Assembly (NCBI GenBank): GCA_004556395.1
Contig: SFHK01000037.1
Coordinates: forward strand, 1-21,890
Direction of reading: 5' to 3'
Length of the DNA: 21,890 bases
From: Clostridiales bacterium
GTDB taxonomy: Bacteria > Bacillota > Clostridia > Christensenellales > Aristaeellaceae
Shown here: positions 1-7,128 of the stretch, one piece after another
Position numbering within the stretch: position 1 is the first letter of the stretch
How the letters are laid out: every line of letters starts with the position of its first letter
The notes under the pieces: model-generated
Seen by the model: the letters and a program-made list of their open reading frames with translations, nothing else
Told to the model about the DNA's origin: nothing
Database searches by the model: none
Position numbers and translations under genes: made by a program

Positions 1-416
1 AGCGGAAAGCCTTAAAGGCGGTTCCTTCCCGGTAATGCGCATCCGTTTTCGTGTATTCCTTCCAGCCGACGCTGACGCGGCGGAAGCAGTTGACGATTTC
101 GCCGTCCGCCGCCGATGAAAAGCTGACTGCTGTACAGCGCGTCGCCGTCGCGCTCGATAAAGCCGAAGGATACGGCGATTCCAAGCGCCTTCGCGGCTTC
201 CCGCATGCGGCGAATCGGTTCATCCGTCAGGGAAACGGCGACGCGGCGGTCAACATCGTAATTCCAGCAGAGGGCGTCGAAGCCCTGCAGCACGCTTTCG
301 CCGAAGAGAATCAGCCCGGCGTTTCCGGCACAGGCGCGCAAGGAATCCAGCATTGAGCGCAGGTTGAATTCAATGTCTCCGTTCCGCACGGGCGCGGATG
401 CAAGGGCGATTTTCAT
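1..416 (-). pseudogene. Nitrilase-superfamily carbon-nitrogen hydrolase, frameshifted and cut by the window start
   Basis: The N-terminal part of an amidase/nitrilase-type enzyme, a family that hydrolyses C-N bonds with a Glu-Lys-Cys triad. The start is ATG at 416, with GGAGGTG (424-430) seven bases upstream; the frame is open further upstream but lacks a better site. Residues 1-101 read as a typical alpha-beta-beta-alpha half, with the probable catalytic Glu at residue 40 in LILFGES. At about 102-113 the frame breaks: reading on in the first frame gives basic nonsense and a stop at 12-14. The next frame continues the family pattern with ADGEIVNCFRRVSVGWKEY, placing the catalytic Lys at about residue 119. 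The catalytic Cys would lie beyond the window. A one-base gain or two-base loss in a GGC-rich run explains it. It is either a genuine pseudogene or a sequence error. Substrate unknown. Confidence 0.75.
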
Positions 417-447
417 GGGAGAACACCTCCGAAGCGGGAATGACTTC

Positions 448-476
448 ATCATAGCATACGTTGCAAGGAAGCACAA
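448..476 (-). promoter_or_regulatory. Sigma-A-type promoter for the nitrilase-family gene
   Basis: On the minus strand, TTGTGC (471-476) is followed after 17 bases by TATGAT (448-453). The ATG at 416 lies about 30 bases beyond the -10 box, so the leader is short. It faces away from the AraC-gene promoter, 38 bases separating the two -35 boxes. Confidence 0.55.
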
Positions 477-514
477 GCGGTTCTTTGCAAATTGAAGATG
501 AATGGGGAAAAGCA

Positions 515-543
515 TTGCATTTCGAACGATTATATGCTATACT
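515..543 (+). promoter_or_regulatory. Sigma-A-type promoter for the AraC-family gene
   Basis: TTGCAT (515-520), a 17-base spacer and TATACT (538-543) lie just upstream of the AraC-family start at 576. The promoter overlaps an in-frame upstream extension of the ORF (ATG at 492), which argues that the true start is the ATG at 576, downstream of the promoter. Confidence 0.65.
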
Positions 544-575
544 ATAACAAACAATCGGGAAGGCGAGGGGCTCGA

Positions 576-1415
576 ATGGAGGAAATTATTACCTATGATA
601 CGTTCTCGCTGATGCGGTCGGATCATCTGGCGAAGGTGCATCCGCACACGCACGTGATGTACGAATTGAACTACACGATCGAGGGCAAGGTGGAGTGCTA
701 TCAGGGCTTCAACCGCGCGAAGGTTCTCACGCCGGGGTACTGGCTGAGCGCGCCGGGCGTGGTGCACGGCTGCAACATCGACATGACCCAGCCGTACCGC
801 CGTCTCGTGCTGTTTTTCGATTCCAAGCTGATTTCGGAGAATATGCGCGACCAGCTCACGCGCCCGTTTATCGCGCAGGAGCTTTCGTATGCGGACGCGG
901 ACGGCGGCGTGATGAGCGATCTCCTGACGCTGGAACGGCTGCTTCATTCGAACGTGCCGAACAAGGAGAAAATGGCGGAAATGCGCATCGAAGCGCTTCT
1001 GGTCAATCTGTACATGCGCATCTTCTCCGTGGCGGAGGCCAAGCTGGACGACGCGCCGCTGGAAAAGCGGCTGATTGCGTACCTGAAGGAGCACATGTTT
1101 GAGAAGATCACGCTGGACATGCTCGCGAAGACGTTTGGCATGAGCAAGAACTATCTGAACCACGTGTTCGTCTCGAGGACGGGCGTGAACATCGCCGAAT
1201 ACGTGCGCCTGAAGCGGCTTTTATACGTGAAGCGTCTGGTGGAGACGGGCACGCAGGAGACGACCGCGGCCTTCAAGGCGGGCTACAAGGATTATTCTAC
1301 CTATTATAGAGTGCGCCGCGCGCATGAAAACGATATGGATGAGGTGGAGAAGCGAATTCTGGCCATTGACGAAACGCTGTCGGGCGAAAGGTGGCAGAAG
1401 CTCACGCCAATCTGA
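576..1415 (+). CDS. AraC-family transcriptional regulator with cupin-like sensor domain
   Basis: A 279-residue one-component regulator of the size usual for AraC proteins controlling sugar uptake genes. Residues about 15-110 look like the cupin-like ligand-binding barrel (HPHTHVMYELNYTIEG at 22-37 carries the His/Glu pattern, and GVVHG follows at 61-65). Residues about 163-252 form the double helix-turn-helix: first motif around LDMLAKTFGMSKNYLNHVF, second around AAFKAGYKDYSTYYRVRRAH. The end of the second motif departs from the usual GxSPxxYR pattern and runs on as a charged helix. The ATG at 576 has GAGGGG just upstream and follows its promoter; the ATG at 492 lies upstream of that promoter. 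It converges on the sugar ABC operon and diverges from the hydrolase, so it may regulate either. The target is inferred, not shown. Confidence 0.88.
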   Translation: MEEIITYDTFSLMRSDHLAKVHPHTHVMYELNYTIEGKVECYQGFNRAKVLTPGYWLSAPGVVHGCNIDMTQPYRRLVLFFDSKLISENMRDQLTRPFIAQELSYADADGGVMSDLLTLERLLHSNVPNKEKMAEMRIEALLVNLYMRIFSVAEAKLDDAPLEKRLIAYLKEHMFEKITLDMLAKTFGMSKNYLNHVFVSRTGVNIAEYVRLKRLLYVKRLVETGTQETTAAFKAGYKDYSTYYRVRRAHENDMDEVEKRILAIDETLSGERWQKLTPI

Positions 1416-1428
1416 TTTCAGGGAACGC

Positions 1429-1465
1429 AAAAGGAGCGACCGGCTTGAAACCGGCCGCTCCTTTT
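1429..1465. terminator. Bidirectional intrinsic terminator between AraC gene and binding-protein gene
   Basis: A hairpin with arms AAAGGAGCG...CGCTCCTTT, an inner CCGG/CCGG pairing after one A-C mismatch, and a short loop CTTGAAA. A-rich on the left flank and T-rich on the right, it gives a U-tract in both directions. It sits between convergent genes ending at 1415 (+) and 1485 (-), so it can serve both. Confidence 0.8.
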
Positions 1466-1484
1466 CATAGGAGGTTATCGGAAA

Positions 1485-3017
1485 TTACTTTCCTTCGTAG
1501 GCTTCGGTCTTCTCATCGATGACCGCCTGGCCGCCCATATCCAGGTATTCCTGAATCTGCGCGTCGAAGGTATCGCTGAAGGACTCGATGGAGCAGGTGA
1601 TGGACTTGGTGTAGACCTCAGACAGCTTCTCGTTCAGCGCGGAGCCGTATTCGCCCTGAGCCTTGATGGCCTGGTCGAAGACGTAGGGGATATAGGTGTG
1701 GTACATGGCGGTGTTGAAGGCCATCTCATAGGTGTCGGCGATCGACGGATCCATGTTGCGGAACTTCTCGGCCATCAGGACTTCCTTGTCCGGGTTGCCG
1801 TTGTAAACGAGGATCAGGTCGCCGGTGGAGATGCGGGCGCGGGCATTTTCAGCCTTCTTGCTGCTGTCGTGCGCCTTGCCGTCGTAAACCCAGTGCTCGC
1901 CTTCGAAGCCGTACTGCAGGGTCTCGAAGACCTTGGGATCGCACTGCCAGTTGAGGTATATGATGGCCTCGTTGACGTGCTCGGAGGTGGCGGGAACCAT
2001 GATGTACATGCCATAGGGCGCGTACTGGTCGATCATGGCGCCTACGCCGTCCTCATTGGAGATGGTGCAGGCAATAACCTTCGCGGTGGGATCGTTGGCG
2101 TACAGGGACATGACGGACTCGTTGAGACCGAGCTCGCGCCAGTAGGCGTGCGCCCAGAAGCCGATCTGACCATTGGTGATCCAGCTCTTCCAGGCGACCT
2201 CGTCGGAGTACTGCGCCCAGTCGGGCTGAATGAGGCCGTTGTTGTACAGGCGGTTCAGGAACTCAAAGCCGTTCTTGACGCCGGGCCACATAACGTCGGG
2301 CAGGGTGGCCATGTCTTCCTCGGTGAAGTTGTCGTAGTCGATGAAGGCGAGGTAGATGGGGCTCATGCTCTCAGCTTCGGTGTTCTCGACGAGCAGGCTC
2401 ATCGGGTACTCGCAGATGCCCTCTTCCTTCCAGGTGGTGAGGATGGTTTCGAGGTCGGAGTAGGGGATCACGGCGATGCCGTTGTCATACTTCACTTCGT
2501 AGCCGATCTTCTCCAGCCAGTCGAGGCGGATGAAGGAGCTCAGGTGGCCCAGCTCGCCGCGGCGGGCGGGAACGGCGTACTGTCCATCGTAGCAATAGCC
2601 GTAGGGCAGCATTTCCTTAAGCGCAACCTTCAGCTCGGGGCCGTACTGATTGATCGCGTCTTCGAGGTTGGCAAGGCCGCCCTGCGCAGCGTAATCATAC
2701 AGCATGGTGCTGTCATAGCTGAAGAAGATGTCCGGGCAGTTGCCGGCGGCCAGCATGGTGGTGATGGCGGTGCCGGAGCCGGAGCGCGGGATGGCGACGA
2801 ATTCAATGTTGATGTGGGTCGCCGCGTAGAAGTTTTCCTTGATCCAGTTGGTCCAGAAATTGTCGGTTACGGTGCCGTAGTCGGAGTTCATGTTGCTGCG
2901 GTCATACACGCAAACGCGCAGGGAGCCGGGATTTTCCTCGGTAAACGGGGATTCCGCGACCGCCGCGACGCTCAGCATCATGACGACTGCGAGCAGGAGA
3001 GCAAACAGTTTCTTCAT
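1485..3017 (-). CDS. Secreted substrate-binding protein of a CUT1 carbohydrate ABC transporter (LplA-like)
   Basis: A 510-residue extracellular solute-binding protein that would deliver a sugar or oligosaccharide to the two permeases encoded just upstream. The N-terminus MKKLFALLLAVVMMLSVAAVA is a clear Sec signal peptide with a type I (AVA/ES) cleavage site. It has no lipobox cysteine, although binding proteins of Gram-positive bacteria are normally lipid-anchored. The mature part has the length and aromatic-rich character of the large LplA/YtcQ-type binding proteins. Start chosen at ATG 3017 because AAAGGTG lies six bases upstream; an in-frame GTG at 3026 has no properly spaced site. It is the last gene of the operon and follows a 51-base gap that contains a hairpin. 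Substrate not predictable; a plant or host glycan sugar is plausible. Confidence 0.88.
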   Translation of the reverse strand: MKKLFALLLAVVMMLSVAAVAESPFTEENPGSLRVCVYDRSNMNSDYGTVTDNFWTNWIKENFYAATHINIEFVAIPRSGSGTAITTMLAAGNCPDIFFSYDSTMLYDYAAQGGLANLEDAINQYGPELKVALKEMLPYGYCYDGQYAVPARRGELGHLSSFIRLDWLEKIGYEVKYDNGIAVIPYSDLETILTTWKEEGICEYPMSLLVENTEAESMSPIYLAFIDYDNFTEEDMATLPDVMWPGVKNGFEFLNRLYNNGLIQPDWAQYSDEVAWKSWITNGQIGFWAHAYWRELGLNESVMSLYANDPTAKVIACTISNEDGVGAMIDQYAPYGMYIMVPATSEHVNEAIIYLNWQCDPKVFETLQYGFEGEHWVYDGKAHDSSKKAENARARISTGDLILVYNGNPDKEVLMAEKFRNMDPSIADTYEMAFNTAMYHTYIPYVFDQAIKAQGEYGSALNEKLSEVYTKSITCSIESFSDTFDAQIQEYLDMGGQAVIDEKTEAYEGK

Positions 3018-3042
3018 GGAGTTCACCTTTCCTTTCTATTTA

Positions 3043-3064
3043 TATCAGGGCTTTCGCCCGGATA
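3043..3064 (-). other. Intercistronic stem-loop before the binding-protein gene
   Basis: On the minus-strand transcript TATC-c-GGGC, loop GAAA, GCCC-t-GATA forms an eight-pair stem with one C-U mismatch, capped by a GNRA-type tetraloop. It lies between the permease stop (3069-3071) and the binding-protein ribosome site and is not followed by a U-run, so it is not a standard terminator. Such hairpins can protect the downstream part of a message and raise binding-protein output. Confidence 0.5.
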
Positions 3065-3068
3065 CACA

Positions 3069-3962
3069 TTAGCCCTTGACCGAGCCGATCATGACGCCCT
3101 TCACGAAGTACTTCTGCAGGAAGGGGTAAACGATCAGAACCGGAATCAGCGAGAACATCAGCGTGGCGCAGCGCATCTGCGTGGTGTTCAGCGAGAATTC
3201 CATGTTCGCGCCCTCGGCCATCAGCTCGTCCAGACCCTGCGCGTTCAGAATGATGTTCTTCAGGCGAACCTGCAGGATGTACTTTTCGGGCTCGTTGATG
3301 TAGATCATGCCGTCCGTCACGGCGTTCCAGCGGCCGACTGCGTAGAACAGCGCGATGGTGGCGAGCATGGACTTGGAAAGCGGCAGCATGATGCGCGTGA
3401 GGGTTACAAAGTCGTTCGCGCCGTCGATCGTCGCGCTCTCGCGCAGCGCGTCGGGGATGGAGCTGAAGTAGGTGCGCATCAGAATCATGTTATAGGTGCT
3501 GATCGCGCCGGGGAGAACCAGACACCACTCGGTGTTCAAAAGCTTCAGACTGTTGAGCAGCAGGTAGGAGGGAATCATGCCGCCGCCGAAGTACATCGTG
3601 AACATGATGAACGGCCACAGAATGCTCTTGCCTACCAGATCGCGGTGCGACAGAGGATAGGCGCACAGGATCGTCATAACCAGCGTGATAGCCACGGTGA
3701 GGATGGTGATGTAGATCGAGAAGAACATCGACCGGATCAGCGCGCCGTTGGTGACGACGGACTTGTACGCGTCCAGCGTGATTTCAATCGGCCAGAAGGT
3801 GACGGCGTTGGCGTTGTTCGCGTTGGCCGAGGACAGCGAGCTGGCCAGAATGTTGATAATCGGGAGAATGCAGGTGAGCGTGATGATCGTGACAATCACA
3901 ACGACAACGACTTGGAATACGCGATCTGCCACGGAATCGCGGATCTTGTTTTTACGGCTCAT
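3069..3962 (-). CDS. Carbohydrate ABC transporter permease (YtcP/LplC-like, CUT1)
   Basis: A 297-residue inner-membrane permease forming half of the sugar channel. About six transmembrane segments are visible, beginning with VFQVVVVVIVTIITLTCILP at residues 15-34. The cytoplasmic EAA loop that docks the ATPase is at residues 175-196 (ESATIDGANDFVTLTRIMLP) with the expected A---DGA-------LP pattern. The C-terminus ends PFLQKYFVKGVMIGSVKG, characteristic of this permease type. The ATG at 3962 is preceded by AAGGAGG about ten bases upstream, overlapping the stop of the preceding permease gene; the 16-base gap implies co-translation. No ATPase gene is present, so a shared MsmX-type ATPase encoded elsewhere is expected. 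Confidence 0.92.
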   Translation of the reverse strand: MSRKNKIRDSVADRVFQVVVVVIVTIITLTCILPIINILASSLSSANANNANAVTFWPIEITLDAYKSVVTNGALIRSMFFSIYITILTVAITLVMTILCAYPLSHRDLVGKSILWPFIMFTMYFGGGMIPSYLLLNSLKLLNTEWCLVLPGAISTYNMILMRTYFSSIPDALRESATIDGANDFVTLTRIMLPLSKSMLATIALFYAVGRWNAVTDGMIYINEPEKYILQVRLKNIILNAQGLDELMAEGANMEFSLNTTQMRCATLMFSLIPVLIVYPFLQKYFVKGVMIGSVKG

Positions 3963-3978
3963 TTGGAAATCCGCCTCC

Positions 3979-4944
3979 TTACCAGATGCTTTCGTCGGAA
4001 ATCTTGCGGCTGAGGGAGTTCGCGGTCATAACCAGCGCGAAGTTGATGACGGACTGCAGAAGGCCGCCCGCGGTGGAGATGGCGAACTTGTTGTTTTCAA
4101 TACCATAGCGGTAGATGAAGGTGGAAATGACGTCGCCGACCTCGTTGACCATGACGTTTTTGAGCATCTGCGGCTTTTCGAAGCCGATGGACATCATGCC
4201 GCCGACGCGCAGGATGAGCATGATCACGATGGTGGTGCGGATGGAGGGCAGCGTGATCTTCGTCATCATTTTAAAGCGGCTGCAGCCGTCCACCTTCGCG
4301 GCCTCGTACATTTCCTGATCGATGCCGGTGATGGCGGACAGGTACACGATCGCGCCCCAGCCGATGCCCTGCCACACGGTGACGAACACGTACATGAAGA
4401 TCCACCAGCCGTTATCGCTCAGCCACGGCACTGCCGGAAGGCCGATGGAAGTGAGTCCCTTGTTGATCAGGCCGGACGTGGTGGCGAACAGCGTGGTGAC
4501 CAGACCGCCGATGATAACCCACGAGAGGAAGTGCGGCAGATACAGGATGGTCTGCGAGAGCTTCTTGTACAGGCCGGCGCGAATCTCGTTGAGCATCAGT
4601 GCCAGAATGATCGGCGCGGGGAAGCCGAACACCAGCGTCAGCACGTTCAGAACCAGCGTGTTGCGGATGGCGCGGGAGAACTCGGCGATTGCGAAGATCT
4701 TGCTGAAGTTCAGAAAGCCCGTCCACGTGCTCGCCCTTGCGCCGGTGAAGATGCTGTAGTCCCGGAAGGCGATGCCGATTCCATACATCGGTACATAGTG
4801 GAACAGGATGTAGTACGCAACCGGGAACACCAGCATCAGATACAGAAAGTAGTGATTGCGAATGTAGATCAGCTTTGGGGCCAGCTTCTGGCGGAAACTG
4901 CGCTGCCCGCTCGTATATTGATTTTGCAGGGCCAAATTGTTCAC
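3979..4944 (-). CDS. Carbohydrate ABC transporter permease (LplB/YteP-like, CUT1)
   Basis: A 321-residue permease, the partner half-channel and first gene of the minus-strand operon. A cytoplasmic basic N-terminus is followed by about six membrane segments (first at residues 33-50, YFLYLMLVFPVAYYILFH). The EAA loop is at residues 211-233 (EMYEAAKVDGCSRFKMM...TLP), the docking site for the ATPase. The open frame begins with GTG at 4944, but AAGGAAGG lies directly against that GTG. A TTG three codons later (4935) has ideal spacing to AGGAAGGTG, so translation may start there and give 318 residues. Downstream come the second permease and the binding protein. Substrate unknown; a carbohydrate follows from the family. 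Confidence 0.92.
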   Translation of the reverse strand: MNNLALQNQYTSGQRSFRQKLAPKLIYIRNHYFLYLMLVFPVAYYILFHYVPMYGIGIAFRDYSIFTGARASTWTGFLNFSKIFAIAEFSRAIRNTLVLNVLTLVFGFPAPIILALMLNEIRAGLYKKLSQTILYLPHFLSWVIIGGLVTTLFATTSGLINKGLTSIGLPAVPWLSDNGWWIFMYVFVTVWQGIGWGAIVYLSAITGIDQEMYEAAKVDGCSRFKMMTKITLPSIRTTIVIMLILRVGGMMSIGFEKPQMLKNVMVNEVGDVISTFIYRYGIENNKFAISTAGGLLQSVINFALVMTANSLSRKISDESIW

Positions 4945-5000
4945 CTTCCTTAAGTATGTGCCAGAAAAAGGAGCAAATTGTTCAGAACGATCACAGTGCT

Positions 5001-5029
5001 ATTCTAACAAACCCATCCGCGTGTGTACA
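5001..5029 (-). promoter_or_regulatory. Promoter of the sugar ABC operon
   Basis: On the minus strand TGTACA (5024-5029), a 17-base spacer and TAGAAT (5001-5006). The -10 matches five of six consensus bases, the -35 only four. Directly upstream (5033-5060) is a run of A/T tracts resembling an UP element. It is flanked by ACAGTG (5027-5032) and CACTGT (5063-5068), an inverted pair that could be a regulator site. The weak -35 would fit activation by a regulator such as the AraC-family protein; this is inference. Confidence 0.45.
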
Positions 5030-5160
5030 GTGCAAATAAAATTGGCAAAATTGCAAAATACACACTGTAGAGGGACTTCTTCGTTTTGCGGGGGCTTCTG
5101 TTCAGATTCCGGCGGAGGAATTGCACAAATCTCCAAAAAGGAAGCGGGAAATGTAAAATG

Positions 5161-5187
5161 TTAGCACTCGAACGAGATGAGTGCTAA
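5161..5187 (+). promoter_or_regulatory. CIRCE operator (HrcA-binding site)
   Basis: TTAGCACTC, nine bases, GAGTGCTAA: an exact match to the CIRCE inverted repeat bound by the heat-shock repressor HrcA. It ends seven bases before the -35 box of the htpG promoter, so HrcA bound here would sit against RNA polymerase. It predicts heat induction of htpG and the co-transcribed acetyltransferase gene. Confidence 0.95.
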
Positions 5188-5193
5188 AAACGC

Positions 5194-5222
5194 TTGACAC
5201 TGCCGACCAAACGGGGTAAAAT
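5194..5222 (+). promoter_or_regulatory. Sigma-A promoter of htpG
   Basis: TTGACA (5194-5199), a 17-base spacer and TAAAAT (5217-5222): full -35 consensus and five of six at -10. Transcription would begin around 5229, leaving about 25 untranslated bases before the ATG at 5254. It is immediately downstream of the CIRCE operator. Confidence 0.85.
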
Positions 5223-5253
5223 GAGAATCGACACCGAAAGGGAGGGATTTTTC

Positions 5254-7125
5254 ATGGCTGAAAAAGGCAGCATTTCCATTCATGCACAGAATATCATGCC
5301 CGTGATTAAAAAGTGGCTGTATTCCGATAAAGATATTTTTCTGAGAGAGATCGTTTCCAACGGCTGCGACGCCATTGCGAAATACAAGATGCTGGTCGCG
5401 CGCGGCGAAAAGACGGCGCGCGAGGCGTACCGCGTGGACGTGGTATGCGACAAGGACGCGGGCACGCTGACCGTGACGGACAACGGCATCGGCATGACCG
5501 CGAACGAAATCAAGAAATACATCTGTCAGGTCGCGTTTTCCGGCGCGGAGGAATTTCTGAAGCAGTATAAGCCGGAGGAGGGCGACAAGGGCGGCATCAT
5601 CGGTCACTTCGGTCTGGGCTTCTACAGCGCGTTCATGGTGTCCAAGAAGGTTGTCATCGACACGAAGAGCTGCGAGGAAGGCGCACAGGCCGTGCGCTGG
5701 ACGAGCGAGGACGGCATGGCCTACGAGATCGAGGACAGCGACCGCGCCGAGGAAGGCACGAGCGTCATCCTGTATCTGAACGACGAGGACAAGGAATTCG
5801 CGAACATGTGGACGGTGCGCTCGGTGCTGGAGAAGTATTGCGCGTTCATGCCGGTTGAAATCTATGTGAGCGAGGTCGTGAAGCCCGAGGAGCCCAAGGA
5901 GGGCGAAGAAGGCGAAGAAAAGAAGGAGCCCAAGGACGTCGCGCCGGTTCTGGTGAACGACGTGCATCCGCTGTGGATGAAGAAGCCCAACGAGTGCACC
6001 GACGAGGAATACAGGGAGTTCTACCACAACGTATTCCACGACTACGACGACCCGCTGTTCTGGATTCACCTGAACGCGGAGTTCCCGTTCAACCTGAAGG
6101 GCATTCTGTACTTCCCGAAGCTGAAGAACGAGTTTTCGTCCAGCGAGGGCGTGATCAAGCTGTATAACAACCAGGTGTTCGTGGCGGACAACATCAAGGA
6201 GGTCATTCCGGAGTTCCTGATGCTGCTCAAGGGCGTGATCGACTGCCCTGACCTGCCGCTGAACGTGTCCCGTTCGTTCCTGCAGAACGATGGCTACGTG
6301 CGCAAGATGAGCGATTACATCACCCGCAAGGTGGCGGATCGCCTGATGAGCGAGTTCAACACGAAGCGCGAGGATTACCAGAAATACTGGAAGGACATTC
6401 ATCCGTTCGTCAAGTACGGCTGCATCCGCGACGAGAAGTTCTTCAGCCGCGTGAAGGAAGCCATTATCTACCGCACGACCGCGGGCGAGTTCCTGACGGC
6501 GAAGGAATACAAACAGCGCAACTGCGAGGGCGACGAGACGCTGATGTACTACACCAGCGACGAGAAGCGTCAGGCGCAGATGATTGAGATGTTCACATCC
6601 CAGGGCAAGGACGTCGTGGTGATGGACACGCTGATTGACAACCACTTCATGAGCTTCCTTGAGTACGCCGCCAAGGAGGATCAGGTGAAGTTCCGCCGCG
6701 TGGACGCGGGGCTGGACGGCCTGACCGAGGAAGGCGAGACGGATGTGGAGGCGGAGAAGAAGCTGCAGGAGCTGTTCCGCGAAGCGACCGGCGAGAAGGA
6801 GCTGGACGTGAAGCTGGCGACGCTGAAGTCCGACGAGATGCCCGCGATGATCACGGTGGAGGAGCAGTCGCGCCGGTTCACCGAGATGTCCCGCGAGTGG
6901 GGCGGCGGCATGCAGATGCCCGAGAAGCGCACGCTGACGCTGAACCGCAAGCATCCGCTGATCGCCTATCTGGAGCGCGAGGACGGCGACGCCGACATGC
7001 GCAAAACGGTGTGCGAGCAGGTGGTCGATCTGGCCGAGATGGCGCGTCAGCCGCTGACGGCGGAGCGCATGGTGGCGTTCCTCAAGCGCAGCACGAAGAT
7101 TCTGGGCCTGGCCGTAAAGGAGTAA
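5254..7125 (+). CDS. htpG: HSP90-family molecular chaperone HtpG
   Basis: A 623-residue cytosolic ATP-dependent chaperone of about the usual bacterial length. The N-terminal GHKL ATPase domain shows the Mg/ATP-binding Asn in REIVSNGCDA (about residue 35), DNGIGM (about 76-81) and the lid/glycine motif GHFGLGFYSAFMV (about 117-129). An acidic/lysine linker at about residues 210-228 (KPEEPKEGEEGEEKKEPK) joins it to the middle domain, where NVSRSFLQND carries the conserved catalytic-loop Arg. A C-terminal dimerisation region follows. SNGCDA replaces the more usual SNASDA. Start chosen at ATG 5254 with GGGAGGG upstream; the open frame from 5194 overlaps the promoter and is excluded. Regulation is by CIRCE/HrcA, unlike B. 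subtilis htpG, which is HrcA-independent. It is followed three bases later by a GNAT gene. Confidence 0.97.
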   Translation: MAEKGSISIHAQNIMPVIKKWLYSDKDIFLREIVSNGCDAIAKYKMLVARGEKTAREAYRVDVVCDKDAGTLTVTDNGIGMTANEIKKYICQVAFSGAEEFLKQYKPEEGDKGGIIGHFGLGFYSAFMVSKKVVIDTKSCEEGAQAVRWTSEDGMAYEIEDSDRAEEGTSVILYLNDEDKEFANMWTVRSVLEKYCAFMPVEIYVSEVVKPEEPKEGEEGEEKKEPKDVAPVLVNDVHPLWMKKPNECTDEEYREFYHNVFHDYDDPLFWIHLNAEFPFNLKGILYFPKLKNEFSSSEGVIKLYNNQVFVADNIKEVIPEFLMLLKGVIDCPDLPLNVSRSFLQNDGYVRKMSDYITRKVADRLMSEFNTKREDYQKYWKDIHPFVKYGCIRDEKFFSRVKEAIIYRTTAGEFLTAKEYKQRNCEGDETLMYYTSDEKRQAQMIEMFTSQGKDVVVMDTLIDNHFMSFLEYAAKEDQVKFRRVDAGLDGLTEEGETDVEAEKKLQELFREATGEKELDVKLATLKSDEMPAMITVEEQSRRFTEMSREWGGGMQMPEKRTLTLNRKHPLIAYLEREDGDADMRKTVCEQVVDLAEMARQPLTAERMVAFLKRSTKILGLAVKE

Positions 7126-7128
7126 CCG

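Noticed and set aside
492..575. N-terminal extension of the AraC-family protein from ATG 492
   Set aside because: The extension would overlap its own promoter at 515-543 and has no family similarity.
1698..4013. 771-codon plus-strand open frame across the binding-protein and permease genes
   Set aside because: It crosses two gene boundaries of the real minus-strand operon and has Val/Asp/His-rich sequence typical of an antisense shadow.
5121..5159. Second promoter upstream of CIRCE (TTGCAC ... TAAAAT)
   Set aside because: The spacer would be 27 bases, too long for sigma-A; the 5194-5222 promoter is far better.
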